Shown: positions 7,238 through 15,749, counted from the stretch's first letter. The stretch: DNA of 32,693 nt from Candidatus Jordarchaeia archaeon (GCA_029856435.1 JAHQXB010000125.1:1-32693); one strand, 5' to 3'. The notes: generated by a model not told the origin, from the letters alone. Made by a program: numbers and translations.

Positions 7238-8401
7238 TTGGTTGATCTTCGTCCTTGGGTTTTGGATAGTCATATTTCTCGGATTGCTTCTGAGATCCAA
7301 GAGTTGGAGTTGGGTCGTGGGAGGCTTGCGGAGACTTTTCGCAGGGTAAAGGAGAAGGATATTTTTGATATGGTGGATCGCGGCGGATTCCTCGATGTTT
7401 TTGAGAGGAGGTTATCCTACCCGGTGATTCCTGCAAAACTTGATGGGTTAAAGGTGGCCGCAGTAGATGGTGGAATGATAAGTAGAACTTTCCACGGAGT
7501 TGACTTAATGCTTATTAGGGCAGTTGCCGCAATCTTCACTTATGAATCCGAGGGAAGGGTTCAGGTGGAGTATTTCCCAAAGGAGTATCCCCCTCCCGCT
7601 ATTGTTTCCAATTTGGAGCCTCTATCTCGAAGCGACTTTGAAGTGTCATCGTCCTTAGAGCGTCTAATGGCTGAAATTAAAGTAGCCATTGATTGCCAGG
7701 AGAGGCATCCAGTAGATATTCTTATCTTGGATGGAGCCATACTTCCTTTGGCGAGTGATAGACCTTCATCGACCTCTCTGTTTAAAAAATATGAGGGCGT
7801 AGTAAAACTATTTGAAAAGCTTTACAAGGTTTCTTCCGATAATGGGATTCTACTCGCAGGGGTAGTTAAGGACAGTAGAAGTACTAGATTTGTTCAGATA
7901 CTCTCAAGATTAGCTCCCCTACTCATAAATAAGATTGAGGAGCTGAAGAACTTGTTGACATTTGATTATCGACGAGTAATTCAGCGTTCTAGGGATACTG
8001 AATTTTTATACCGTTTTCTCGATGTGGGGGAAAGAACAACAGTCTTAAAATACGTGGAGAACTACGAGAAATATCCCCCACTGAAGGACCTCAGGGAGGA
8101 GTGGGCTGAAAGACTTAACATTTTTTATCTTAAACCTGTTGAGTTAGACACTCCTCTAAGGATTGAATACCTCTCAGAGGCGCCAAACACTTTAGGCTCC
8201 AAAATTGTCCAAAGAATCTCCTCTCTCATCTACTCCCTGTCCCGTCACCACGCAGAATTCGGACTACCCTCAGTGCAAGTTGAGGCGCATTACCAAGCCA
8301 AGCTGCTGGAAACCGACTTGGACTTCATATATGATCAAATAATAGAGAAGACGGGAATGAGCGTTTCACTTATGAAAATAAAAAAAGCGTATGGTTTATA
8401 A
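7238..8401 (+). CDS. nurA: NurA 5'-3' nuclease
   Basis: NurA works with the HerA motor in archaeal DNA-end resection. The NurA domain shows its first acidic motif 'AAVDGGM' (Asp about 77) and a second, 'DILILDGAILP' (Asp about 165); the C-terminal part includes 'HHAEFGLPSVQVEAHYQAK'. The frame is open upstream to 7142 and would add a hydrophobic N-terminus, but GGAGGG (7223-7228) sits nine bases before TTG at 7238. I take that as the start, giving 387 residues and a soluble protein. herA follows after 88 bases on the same strand. mre11 and rad50, often in the same operon, are absent here. Coding bias is G/T-rich at the 5' end. Confidence 0.85.
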   Translation: MVDLRPWVLDSHISRIASEIQELELGRGRLAETFRRVKEKDIFDMVDRGGFLDVFERRLSYPVIPAKLDGLKVAAVDGGMISRTFHGVDLMLIRAVAAIFTYESEGRVQVEYFPKEYPPPAIVSNLEPLSRSDFEVSSSLERLMAEIKVAIDCQERHPVDILILDGAILPLASDRPSSTSLFKKYEGVVKLFEKLYKVSSDNGILLAGVVKDSRSTRFVQILSRLAPLLINKIEELKNLLTFDYRRVIQRSRDTEFLYRFLDVGERTTVLKYVENYEKYPPLKDLREEWAERLNIFYLKPVELDTPLRIEYLSEAPNTLGSKIVQRISSLIYSLSRHHAEFGLPSVQVEAHYQAKLLETDLDFIYDQIIEKTGMSVSLMKIKKAYGL

Positions 8402-8489
8402 CTCCAAATCTACAATTAAGAGGAGAAGGACGCTTTTAAGATATGTTTAAATGGATTCGTCATTAGAGTTTTTTTGAGGAGTGTAGGGA

Positions 8490-10031
8490 ATGAACTTTCT
8501 AGGGACTGTGATTGCATCAAGTTATCCGCCCGGCCCAACCACTTCAAATTTCAGCTTTGTTGTTACCAATAATGAGCCTATACCCGTAAGGAAGGGCCAG
8601 TTTGTTCAGATTAACACCGAGGACGGTTTACTTTTAGGTATGGTTCAAGAGATAGTTAAAACCAACCGCTTCTACTCCCATCCAGAATACGTTAGGGAAT
8701 ACGAGAGGGGCGGGCAGCCTTTAACCTCAATATTTCCATGTGATAGGTGGGATATGCTCATCGCAAATGTGAAACCCTTGGGTGTTTTCACCAATGGAAT
8801 TTTTGACAAAGTGAGTTTTCCCCCTTCACCTGGAGAGAAGGTTTACATAGCCGACGATGAAGTTCTCATAAATTTACTTGGGCTAGATGTGGAAAATGGA
8901 CTGAATTTGGGAAGTCTACGCTTCCATGACCTGCCGGCCTCGTTGAATATGACTAGACTGTTACAGAAACACTTGGCCATTCTGGCTATGAGTGGAAGTG
9001 GAAAATCTTACCTAGCCACAGTAATAATTGAGGAACTACTATCCAGAAAACCCGAAAGTGGAAGAGTAGCAGTAATCATCGTTGATGTTCACGGAGAATA
9101 CTCGTCAATTGCCAACAAGCCCGAAAAAAATGGTCAGCTTGACCTTTCCGAAAAAGTAACCGTCATAAAAAGTCCATTTGTTCAGTTCGCAACGCCACTC
9201 ATTTCAAATAGGTGGTTCGGAACATTCCAACCAGAAATGTCTCCCATACAGGTTCGAGAATTAGGACGAATAATCACCGAAATGAGGAGAGAACACCAAA
9301 ACAAATCCTACTCCCTAAAAGATCTACTAACCTACATAGAAAACGATGCAAAAATTCCGCAAAGGTCAAAAGAGGCGCTTCTAGGCTGGTTATACGAGCT
9401 GGAAGAAACAGACCTATTCGGAACAGAAGAAGCCCCTAACTTGGAGAATCTAGTTAAACCGGGACATGCAATAATCTTAGATTTAAGCGAAGCCACCAGC
9501 CTCAAGAAAAAACAATTAATTGTAGCCTACATTGCAACCAGACTATTTGGCCTTAGAAGAAGAGGAGTGATTCCTCCATTCACTATGATCCTTGAAGAAG
9601 CTCACCAATTCTGCCCCCAAGCGAGACAGGAACTAGCAATCTCCCAAAAAATTATTGAGCAAATAGCAAGAGAAGGAAGAAAATTCTACGCATCACTCTG
9701 CCTTATCAGCCAAAGACCCGTAAGACTTTCAACCACCATTCTCAGCCAAGCCAATACCCACATCATACTAAGAATATCTAACCCCAATGATTTGGACACC
9801 ATTAAAGCCAGCTCCGAAATGATAACCTCAGAAATTATCTCAATGATCACCAGCCTACCAGTAGGAGAAGCCCTAATCGTGGGCAGCGCCGTAAACTACC
9901 CTATCTTTGTGAAAATAAGACAACGTTACACTAAGGAATCCGCCTACGAGGTAGATTTGGAAAAAGCAGCTAAACTATTTGAAGAACAGTCAAATCCTGA
10001 AGAAACAAATAAAATAGCTAAAAAACACTAA
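8490..10031 (+). CDS. herA: HerA bipolar DNA helicase/translocase
   Basis: This 513-residue hexameric ATPase has an N-terminal HAS-barrel-like domain, about residues 1-140, that docks the nuclease. Walker A is 'AMSGSGKS' (about 166-173), Walker B 'MILEEAH' (366-372), then 'REGRKF' (394-399) and 'SQRP' (407-410) with 'LRIS' near 430, all typical of the HerA/FtsK clan. The order nurA-herA supports the end-resection role: HerA threads and unwinds the duplex so NurA can cut. Start is ATG with GGAG about 10 bases before it. The length matches archaeal HerA. Its 3' half is markedly A/C-rich compared with the start of nurA. Confidence 0.93.
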   Translation: MNFLGTVIASSYPPGPTTSNFSFVVTNNEPIPVRKGQFVQINTEDGLLLGMVQEIVKTNRFYSHPEYVREYERGGQPLTSIFPCDRWDMLIANVKPLGVFTNGIFDKVSFPPSPGEKVYIADDEVLINLLGLDVENGLNLGSLRFHDLPASLNMTRLLQKHLAILAMSGSGKSYLATVIIEELLSRKPESGRVAVIIVDVHGEYSSIANKPEKNGQLDLSEKVTVIKSPFVQFATPLISNRWFGTFQPEMSPIQVRELGRIITEMRREHQNKSYSLKDLLTYIENDAKIPQRSKEALLGWLYELEETDLFGTEEAPNLENLVKPGHAIILDLSEATSLKKKQLIVAYIATRLFGLRRRGVIPPFTMILEEAHQFCPQARQELAISQKIIEQIAREGRKFYASLCLISQRPVRLSTTILSQANTHIILRISNPNDLDTIKASSEMITSEIISMITSLPVGEALIVGSAVNYPIFVKIRQRYTKESAYEVDLEKAAKLFEEQSNPEETNKIAKKH

Positions 10032-10078
10032 AAAACTACATTTACCCAACTTATTAAACGTTTATCCTTGTAGACTCC

Positions 10079-10084
10079 TTTTTT
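10079..10084 (+). terminator. T-tract after herA
   Basis: Six T in a row about 48 bases beyond the herA stop are a plausible archaeal terminator. Confidence 0.3.
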
Positions 10085-10125
10085 GATAAGTGCACTTAAG
10101 TGTGGAAATTATGCTTTAGAATAAG

Positions 10126-10138
10126 TTTATAATATAAA
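10126..10138 (+). promoter_or_regulatory. TATA box of the MBL-fold hydrolase gene
   Basis: TTTATAATATAAA lies about 60 bases upstream of the ATG at 10196. A 10-base palindrome, CACTTAAGTG, lies about 25 bases further upstream (10093-10102), but it is short enough to arise by chance. Confidence 0.45.
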
Positions 10139-10195
10139 ATAATTACATACAGTTCGTTTATTTATAATTCGTAAACTTTTGGAGTGTTAAATACT

Positions 10196-11194
10196 ATGAG
10201 CCTAAATTTTGGAGAAGGAGTAGATAGGGTCAGAATTAGGGTTTTAACAGAAAATACAACTGATATTACCCTTCTAACAGATGAAAAATTTAGGGACAAA
10301 GTTCAGCAGCCGGGAGCTTCCACACTGTTGTGTATGGCGGAGCATGGTTTGGCACTGCTTTTTGAGGTAACCAAGAACAGTTCCACGCACACATTCTTGA
10401 TGGATGCTGGAGGACTAATAGGCTCCATAGCCAACAATATGAAATTTCTTCAGGTTGACTCAAAAAAGATTGAAAAATTCATTCTCTCACACGGGCACTT
10501 TGACCATTTCGGAGGGCTGAACCATATTATTAACCAATTTTCTACAGGGACCGAAATCATAACATCTCAAAACGCTTTTCTCCCCAAGTGGGCTCTCACA
10601 GGCGATTTATCAGGTAAACAAATCCAACTCGATAAAGAAAAATTGGAACAATTACAGAGGGAACAAAAAATTAGACAGCTGCCCGGTATTAATAGGGCTC
10701 TGTTTGATGAACAAATAAAGAACAATAATTTAAAACTTATCGAAACTAACAAGCCGGTCCAGTTGGCTCCGGGAGTTTGGACTAGCGGTGAAATAGAAAC
10801 TTCAATAAAAGAGGAGTTAACTGCTGGATTGTACGTTCAAAAAAATGGAGAAATTCTTTTTGACGACTTTAGAGATGAAATATCAGTAATTATTAATGTT
10901 AAGAATAGGGGACTGGTTATTCTCACAGGATGCGGACACACGGGAATAATGAATACTGTAAAAATGGCCCAAAAACTGTCAGGGATTGACAGAGTCTACG
11001 CCTTAATCGGAGGCTACCACATGAATTGGGCAAGCGAGGAACAAATCAAAAGAACTATAGACTTTCTAAAAAAATTAAAGGCAAAAGTTCTATGTGCTAT
11101 GCACTGCAGTGGATTTAGATTTACAGCGCGTATGATGAACGAGATTCCTGAGGCGGCAGTTCAGGGAATTGTGGGAACCGTTTTCAATCTATAG
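10196..11194 (+). CDS. MBL-fold metallo-hydrolase (COG1237 type)
   Basis: The 332-residue protein has the metallo-beta-lactamase signature HGHFDH (His99, His101, Asp103, His104), a second metal motif 'TGCGHTG' and a late 'AMHCSGF' His. It matches the COG1237 group, often labelled a dihydropterin-methyl-ribofuranosylaminobenzene-phosphate synthase, a methanopterin-type name that I would not accept without proof. ATG at 10196 has GGAG 11 bases upstream; an earlier GTG at 10184 overlaps that site. It is monocistronic, and an ArsR-type regulator converges on it. The substrate is unknown. Confidence 0.85.
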   Translation: MSLNFGEGVDRVRIRVLTENTTDITLLTDEKFRDKVQQPGASTLLCMAEHGLALLFEVTKNSSTHTFLMDAGGLIGSIANNMKFLQVDSKKIEKFILSHGHFDHFGGLNHIINQFSTGTEIITSQNAFLPKWALTGDLSGKQIQLDKEKLEQLQREQKIRQLPGINRALFDEQIKNNNLKLIETNKPVQLAPGVWTSGEIETSIKEELTAGLYVQKNGEILFDDFRDEISVIINVKNRGLVILTGCGHTGIMNTVKMAQKLSGIDRVYALIGGYHMNWASEEQIKRTIDFLKKLKAKVLCAMHCSGFRFTARMMNEIPEAAVQGIVGTVFNL

Positions 11195-11375
11195 GAAATA
11201 TTAAATCTAATTTTCCCCTTATCTTTTTTCTATCTTCAGGAAAAAGTGTTACTTATAAAAAAGGAATGGTGTTATTAACTAGTGTTTAAATGGAATTTTC
11301 TTTCACGTTATTTGTTGTTTGGCTTTAGTTCTCCTCCCGCATTTGCCATATACCTTTAATTATTTTTTGGTTATT

Positions 11376-11651
11376 TTAAGAAATTATAATCTGTATTTTT
11401 TCTACTGCAGGTTCGCAGACCTTACGGACTCCATGTTCTCCTGGTTCGTAGTGGGATTTTAGTAGTCCTGCCTTCTCTAGAATTTTTACTTGGGCTGAGA
11501 CATTGGCCTCTGTTTGTTTTAATGTTTCTGCTATTCTGCTAACATCCATTTTCTTTTCTCTGAGGAGTCTTAGAATTTCCCACCTCGTTTGGGAAGCTAG
11601 AGCTTTTGCAATTTTAGCTACATCCTCATTTTTAACAATTAATTCTGACAT
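11376..11651 (-). CDS. ArsR-type winged-helix transcriptional regulator
   Basis: This 91-residue HTH protein has 'LASQTRWEILRLLREKKMDV', then a recognition region 'QTEANVSAQVKILEKAGLL' and a wing 'YEPGEHGVRKVC'. It looks like a stand-alone archaeal ArsR/HTH_20 domain. Cysteines are limited to one in the wing, so no obvious ArsR metal site exists. ATG at 11651 is preferred because GGTGA lies five bases upstream; a GTG at 11660 would overlap it. Upstream is an inverted repeat downstream of a TATA box, fitting autoregulation. It faces the MBL gene tail to tail. Confidence 0.85.
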   Translation of the reverse strand: MSELIVKNEDVAKIAKALASQTRWEILRLLREKKMDVSRIAETLKQTEANVSAQVKILEKAGLLKSHYEPGEHGVRKVCEPAVEKIQIIIS

Positions 11652-11668
11652 TATCTTCACCGTTTTTA

Positions 11669-11686
11669 ATTCTTCTTAAAAAGAAT
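11669..11686 (-). promoter_or_regulatory. operator-like inverted repeat upstream of the ArsR-type gene
   Basis: ATTCTT-CTTAAA-AAGAAT is a perfect 6-base inverted repeat 18-35 bases before the start codon and just downstream of the TATA element. It is placed to let the encoded regulator shut off its own promoter. Confidence 0.45.
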
Positions 11687-11690
11687 AGTA

Positions 11691-11698
11691 CTTATAAC
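11691..11698 (-). promoter_or_regulatory. TATA box of the ArsR-type gene
   Basis: The minus strand reads GTTATAAG about 40 bases upstream of the ATG, with the inverted repeat directly after it. Confidence 0.45.
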
Positions 11699-12030
11699 TC
11701 TTTTTAAATTTATCTTGCTTTTAAATATACTTTTACCATATCTTTTATGTGTTATAATTTTTCATAATATTAGTACTCTATACTTTTACCTATTATCACT
11801 CATAGTATAACTTTAAAAAACTCCTATATGTTTAAGTATACACATTTTACCTTTTTTTCTTTTATTAAACCTTCTATTCAATTGGTTAATTTGATTATTT
11901 AAGTGTAAAATAACCATTTTCTTTTTAATTTGAATTGCAGAAATATGTCTCTAATAAAAATAGTTTAAAATAGAGGCCACTCTATTTTTTAATGAATTTT
12001 GGTTTTTTCCAGTTAGCCCGGTGTGGTTCA
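11699..12030. other. A/T-rich intergenic region upstream of rio2
   Basis: This stretch is very A/T-rich and has no plausible gene. It holds a 12-base direct repeat, TATACTTTTACC, at 11726-11737 and 11779-11790, and a hairpin at 11967-11988 just before rio2. The TATA element for rio2 is ambiguous because many A/T runs qualify. Confidence 0.6.
11967..11988 (+). promoter_or_regulatory. 9-base-pair hairpin/palindrome ahead of rio2
   Basis: AAAATAGAG-GCCA-CTCTATTTT is a perfect 9-base inverted repeat with a 4-base loop, ending 42 bases before the rio2 ATG at 12031. It may be an operator or an RNA hairpin in the leader. The trailing T run (to 11990) would also fit a terminator-like element, but nothing upstream on this strand needs one. 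Confidence 0.4.
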
Positions 12031-12897
12031 ATGGAGAAGGTAATCAGATCCTTTAAACAACTGGAGAGTGAAGATTTCAGGATCTTGGCTACTGTAGAAA
12101 GAGGGATGGGCAGCTATGAATACGTCCCTATAGACTACATTACAAAAAGTTTCCCTAAAAATGTGAGTGAAACCATTTCCCGGTTAGATCGTCTTCACAA
12201 GTTGAAGCTGCTTGTCCGCTGGATTGGCGCCTACATTGGCTACAGATTAACTCTTTCTGGGTACGACATTTTAGCTCTTGGTTCACTTGTTTCTTCTAAT
12301 ATCATTTATGCCTTCGGCCATAGGGTAGGTATAGGAAAAGAATCAGATGTTTACGATGCTTTAACCCCCTCTAACGAGAGGGTTATAGTTAAACTTCACA
12401 GGCTGGGCAGAACCAGTTTTAAGCAAGTACGACGGCTACGCAGCTATGTTCATAATAAGGGTGGTTCTTGGTTCTTTGCTAGTCGTGGCTCCGCAGAAAA
12501 AGAGTATTCGGCACTTCAAATTCTTTTCGAAGCGGGAATTAATGTTCCCCGACCTAGGGGGCAGAACAGACACGCAATAGTTATGGATTTTGTAGAGGGA
12601 GATGAACTATACTTAATCAGGAAATTGCCGAATCCATTAAAAATTCTCAACGAAATTTTAGATAATGTGAAACTATCATACCGTGTGGGTATAGTGCATT
12701 CGGATCTTAGTGAACACAACGTTATCGTTAAACCCGATTTTCACGTGGTTCTAATAGATTGGCCACAGTGGTTGCCAGTTAAACATGTGGAGGCTTTGCG
12801 ATATTTAAGAAGAGATGTCTCTAATATTCTCAGATTTTTTGAGAGGCGGTTCGGCGTAAGGAAAGATTTGGAAGAAACTATGAAAAAAATTCTTTAA
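12031..12897 (+). CDS. rio2: RIO2-type atypical serine kinase/ATPase
   Basis: This 288-residue archaeal Rio2 acts in small ribosomal subunit maturation. The N-terminal winged helix (about 1-85, 'LESEDFRIL' and 'YEYVPIDYI') is followed by the flexible P-loop 'GIGKESDVY' (100-108), a catalytic-site Lys in 'VIVKLHR' (about 121), the catalytic loop 'HSDLSEHN' with Asp225, and the metal-binding Asp243 in 'IDWPQW'. These are all the hallmark residues. I chose ATG at 12031, where family homology begins; an upstream ATG at 11992 would add 13 residues that do not resemble the family. It appears to stand alone in transcription. Confidence 0.93.
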   Translation: MEKVIRSFKQLESEDFRILATVERGMGSYEYVPIDYITKSFPKNVSETISRLDRLHKLKLLVRWIGAYIGYRLTLSGYDILALGSLVSSNIIYAFGHRVGIGKESDVYDALTPSNERVIVKLHRLGRTSFKQVRRLRSYVHNKGGSWFFASRGSAEKEYSALQILFEAGINVPRPRGQNRHAIVMDFVEGDELYLIRKLPNPLKILNEILDNVKLSYRVGIVHSDLSEHNVIVKPDFHVVLIDWPQWLPVKHVEALRYLRRDVSNILRFFERRFGVRKDLEETMKKIL

Positions 12898-13058
12898 ACT
12901 TTTTGTGATGACTTAATTTTATGCGGTGAAGCATTAATAATTGAATTATATAATAAAGGTGATATTTGTACAGACGATAAAGGTAAAAACATAGTTGGTT
13001 TTTTTTAAATTGAGGAAGGACTATTCAGCTTTCTGTTTTTAGAAACTGGTGGTTTAGC

Positions 13059-15122
13059 TTGTCGAAAATTGTATCGGGCTCCTGCATTATGGGCGTTGAT
13101 ATTCTACCTATGAGTTCTCCATCCTCAATGCTAAGTCGTAGGTATGCGGCCTTTCTATTAAGTAAGGATGCCAATGAAACCTTTGAGAAACTGACCTTAA
13201 GAGAACTCTTAAAAATCATCAACGAGGTAAAGCCAGATATTGTCGCGTCCGATAACATTTTTGAATTCGCGCCAAATCAGAGGGGGATAATATACCTGCT
13301 TAGAAGGTTTCCTCCCAGCACAAAGCTTGTACAGGTTACTGGTTCGCCTGCGGGTGGAATGGAGCCATTAACCAGTATTGCGGCAAAATACGGTCTAACT
13401 ATTTCTTCAAAGTTGAGTCCTACGGAGGCTGCTGAAGTTTGTGCTCGGCTCGCCGCCAAGGGTGTTGGCTACATTGTTTATGCCTTTGAGAATGAGACCA
13501 AGATTATCGTTTCGCGGGGTAGAACCTTAGGGCCGGGAGGTTCTAGTTCTGAGAGGTTCCGAAGGAGGCTGCATGCCCTAGTTTCACAAACTACCCAGGT
13601 GATTAAAAATATACTGGATGACGCTAGGATAGATTATGACCTCTATACCCAAGAATCTGAACATGGTTTAAAACAAAGTAAATTTCTGGTTTACGCGGAT
13701 AGGGCTAGACTAGGAAGTTTAGTAAAACCAAGCAGAGGGCGGGACGTTCAAGTTAAAGTTGAACCAGTGGTTCTTGATAAATTGGAATGGATTCCTCTCA
13801 TCCCCAAAGTTGTTACACCAGTATCAAAGAAGGCTCTTATTCTGGGAATAGATCCCGGAATAACCTGTGGTCTAGCCGTTTTGGATTTAGATGGAAACCT
13901 ACTTTTGCTTCGGAGCGAGAAGGAGTTAACACGAAAAAAGATTATAGAGGAAATTTCAAATTTTGGTGTTCCCATATACATTGGTTCAGATGTTTATCCC
14001 CCTCCAGAATTCGTTAAAAAACTAGCCAATTCCGTTAACGCCAAAATATTCTCTCCCTCACACACTATGAGTGTTGATGAGAAAAGGGAAATAACTAGGA
14101 AATTCCTAGATGGAAAAAGTTTAAAGGCCCGAGACTCCCATCAACGCGATGCTTTAGCTTCCGCTATAAAGGCATACCAATATCTAAAAAATAAATTTGA
14201 ACAGGTGGAGGCACACGTTAAAGAAATGAATGTAGATGTGCCTCTTGATCAGGTGAAAGCCTCAGTCGCCAAGGGTGCTTCCATAAGTGAGGCTATAGCG
14301 TCATTTTTGGAAGAGGAGGAGCTTGAGGAAGCCGAAGAAGTTAAGGCGGTATCGGAAGAAAAGCCTGAAGAAACGATTGATAAACTCAGGAAAAATCTGG
14401 AGCAGCTTCGCTGCAAATTCCGCAGGTGCAGAGAAAAGAACCAGAGGTTGGAGCAACAAATTTTACAATCTCAGGAAACGATTAACAGTTTGAAGGAGGA
14501 AATCAAGGCGCTAAATAACCAGTTGGAAGTGCTACGATCCGAAAATTTTGCAGAGATTAAGCTCAATCGGTTGCACACCAGGTATCATGAGGAGAATGCC
14601 AGATTAAAGGCGGAGTTAGCCAGAATTAAAAGCGAACTAGCCTCAGTAAGACTTCAACTATCCGGCCTCAGAAGAATAAAACTCATGGAGTCAAGAGGAC
14701 TCGTCTACCCCTTAAAAGTTGTGAAATCCTTTACTCAAGAGGAAATTCGTAAAGCAGATGAACTTCTGGGAATAAAGGCAGGAGACATAGTTTTTCTCGA
14801 AGACTCTACAGGAGGGGGACGCCAAACAGCTGAAATCCTAGTGCAGAAACGAATATCGGCTGTTATCTGCGGTTCCGGAATTTCTCACATAGCGCTGGAA
14901 AGATTTCTGGAAGCAGATATACCCATTATTCCACGTGAAGACATCAACATAAAACAAGTAGATGAATTTGCCATTGTAGATAAGGAAGAGTTGGAGAGAG
15001 TGCTAGCTAAGTATAAGCAGAAAACACTAGAACAGAAGAGGGCCCAAGCAGAGAAATTACTTGAAACCGTTGTCAAACAATATAGAGAAGAACGGCAACG
15101 TGAACTATCTGAGAACCATTAG
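13059..15122 (+). CDS. DUF460 protein: RNase H-fold nuclease-like domain with coiled coil
   Basis: A 687-residue archaeal conserved protein (COG2433 type). Residues about 10-250 form an N-terminal domain ('MGVDILPMSSPSS'). A RuvC/YqgF-like RNase H fold begins at 'LGIDPGITCGLAV' (Asp265) and closes with 'RDSHQRDALASA' near 355-368, keeping acidic residues that could bind metal. A coiled coil rich in Glu/Lys/Leu spans about 420-560, then a C-terminal domain. TTG at 13059 has GGTGGT six bases upstream; an ATG at 13089 is possible but would trim the conserved start. Function is unproven; the fold suggests nucleic-acid junction or RNA processing. Confidence 0.85.
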   Translation: MSKIVSGSCIMGVDILPMSSPSSMLSRRYAAFLLSKDANETFEKLTLRELLKIINEVKPDIVASDNIFEFAPNQRGIIYLLRRFPPSTKLVQVTGSPAGGMEPLTSIAAKYGLTISSKLSPTEAAEVCARLAAKGVGYIVYAFENETKIIVSRGRTLGPGGSSSERFRRRLHALVSQTTQVIKNILDDARIDYDLYTQESEHGLKQSKFLVYADRARLGSLVKPSRGRDVQVKVEPVVLDKLEWIPLIPKVVTPVSKKALILGIDPGITCGLAVLDLDGNLLLLRSEKELTRKKIIEEISNFGVPIYIGSDVYPPPEFVKKLANSVNAKIFSPSHTMSVDEKREITRKFLDGKSLKARDSHQRDALASAIKAYQYLKNKFEQVEAHVKEMNVDVPLDQVKASVAKGASISEAIASFLEEEELEEAEEVKAVSEEKPEETIDKLRKNLEQLRCKFRRCREKNQRLEQQILQSQETINSLKEEIKALNNQLEVLRSENFAEIKLNRLHTRYHEENARLKAELARIKSELASVRLQLSGLRRIKLMESRGLVYPLKVVKSFTQEEIRKADELLGIKAGDIVFLEDSTGGGRQTAEILVQKRISAVICGSGISHIALERFLEADIPIIPREDINIKQVDEFAIVDKEELERVLAKYKQKTLEQKRAQAEKLLETVVKQYREERQRELSENH

Positions 15123-15195
15123 CTTCCTCCCCATTCACGAACCACATATGATGCGAATTACATCAAATCTAAAAGAAGTGCTATGAACTTCGGTT

Positions 15196-15495
15196 CTACT
15201 TTTTGCCTTTAACTTCCTTACCCTTTTCCTTTTCTTTCTCTTTGGTTTCCTCAGCGAAATCAAGGGCCCCAGCATCTGGTTTTATGAATAAAATGTTATT
15301 TCCACGTATGAACACTTCGCCATATCTTGCTATTGGTTCATCACCGTCTAGTTCCTCAGCGCTTGTGAGACACAGGTTCATGTAGGAGTCACAGTGGGAT
15401 AATCTGCCTTGAAATGTTTTCCCATCTTTTAGTTTAACTTGAACTACGTTATTTATTGATTTTAGAAGTATTTGTAATGGCTGACGTTCAGACAT
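15196..15495 (-). CDS. Sm-like (LSm) RNA-binding protein
   Basis: This protein of about 99 residues has Sm motif 1 ('VVQVKLKDGKTFQGRLSHCD' with 'MNLCL') and Sm motif 2 ('IRGNNILFI'). Archaeal Sm proteins form rings that bind U-rich RNA. The ATG at 15495 has GGAG eight bases upstream; the open frame runs further back to 15534 but that part is not conserved. The C-terminus carries an unusual tail of about 20 residues made almost only of Lys, Glu and Gly. It converges with the DUF460 gene and is divergent from thiC. Confidence 0.92.
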   Translation of the reverse strand: MSERQPLQILLKSINNVVQVKLKDGKTFQGRLSHCDSYMNLCLTSAEELDGDEPIARYGEVFIRGNNILFIKPDAGALDFAEETKEKEKEKGKEVKGKK

Positions 15496-15632
15496 TTTTT
15501 CAACTCCAAAAACCTGAGAAATATAGGTAAACATTAATTTTAAAACCTATTCTTTCACTTAAAAATGTTTGCTAACACACTTCCGCAACAATAATATTGG
15601 GCTAAAAATATTTTTAAACCCTTGTGAAAAGC

Positions 15633-15693
15633 AATAATCTTCTGCTTGGAAATATTTTTAATTTTGTACTCGTTTACATACGTGAAGATTATT
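15633..15693. promoter_or_regulatory. long-spaced inverted repeat flanking the thiC TATA region
   Basis: AATAATCTTC (15633-15642) and GAAGATTATT (15684-15693) are exact reverse complements, 51 bases centre to centre, close to five helical turns. An A/T-rich TATA candidate (around 15651-15660) lies between them. Paired repressor sites are one reading; an RNA stem is unlikely because the left arm would be upstream of the transcription start. Confidence 0.35.
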
Positions 15694-15749
15694 AATGGGA
15701 AAACTTAAAGGTGTACACACTATTTTTGAAGGAAGGAAGTGTAGAAATT

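Noticed and set aside
10093-10102. CACTTAAGTG palindrome upstream of the MBL gene
   Set aside because: A 10-base palindrome arises by chance about once per kilobase, and it lies upstream of the TATA box without a partner.
10196-11194. Methanopterin-biosynthesis name for the MBL-fold protein
   Set aside because: Only the general MBL motifs are visible; the specific reaction is not supported by any residue or neighbour here.
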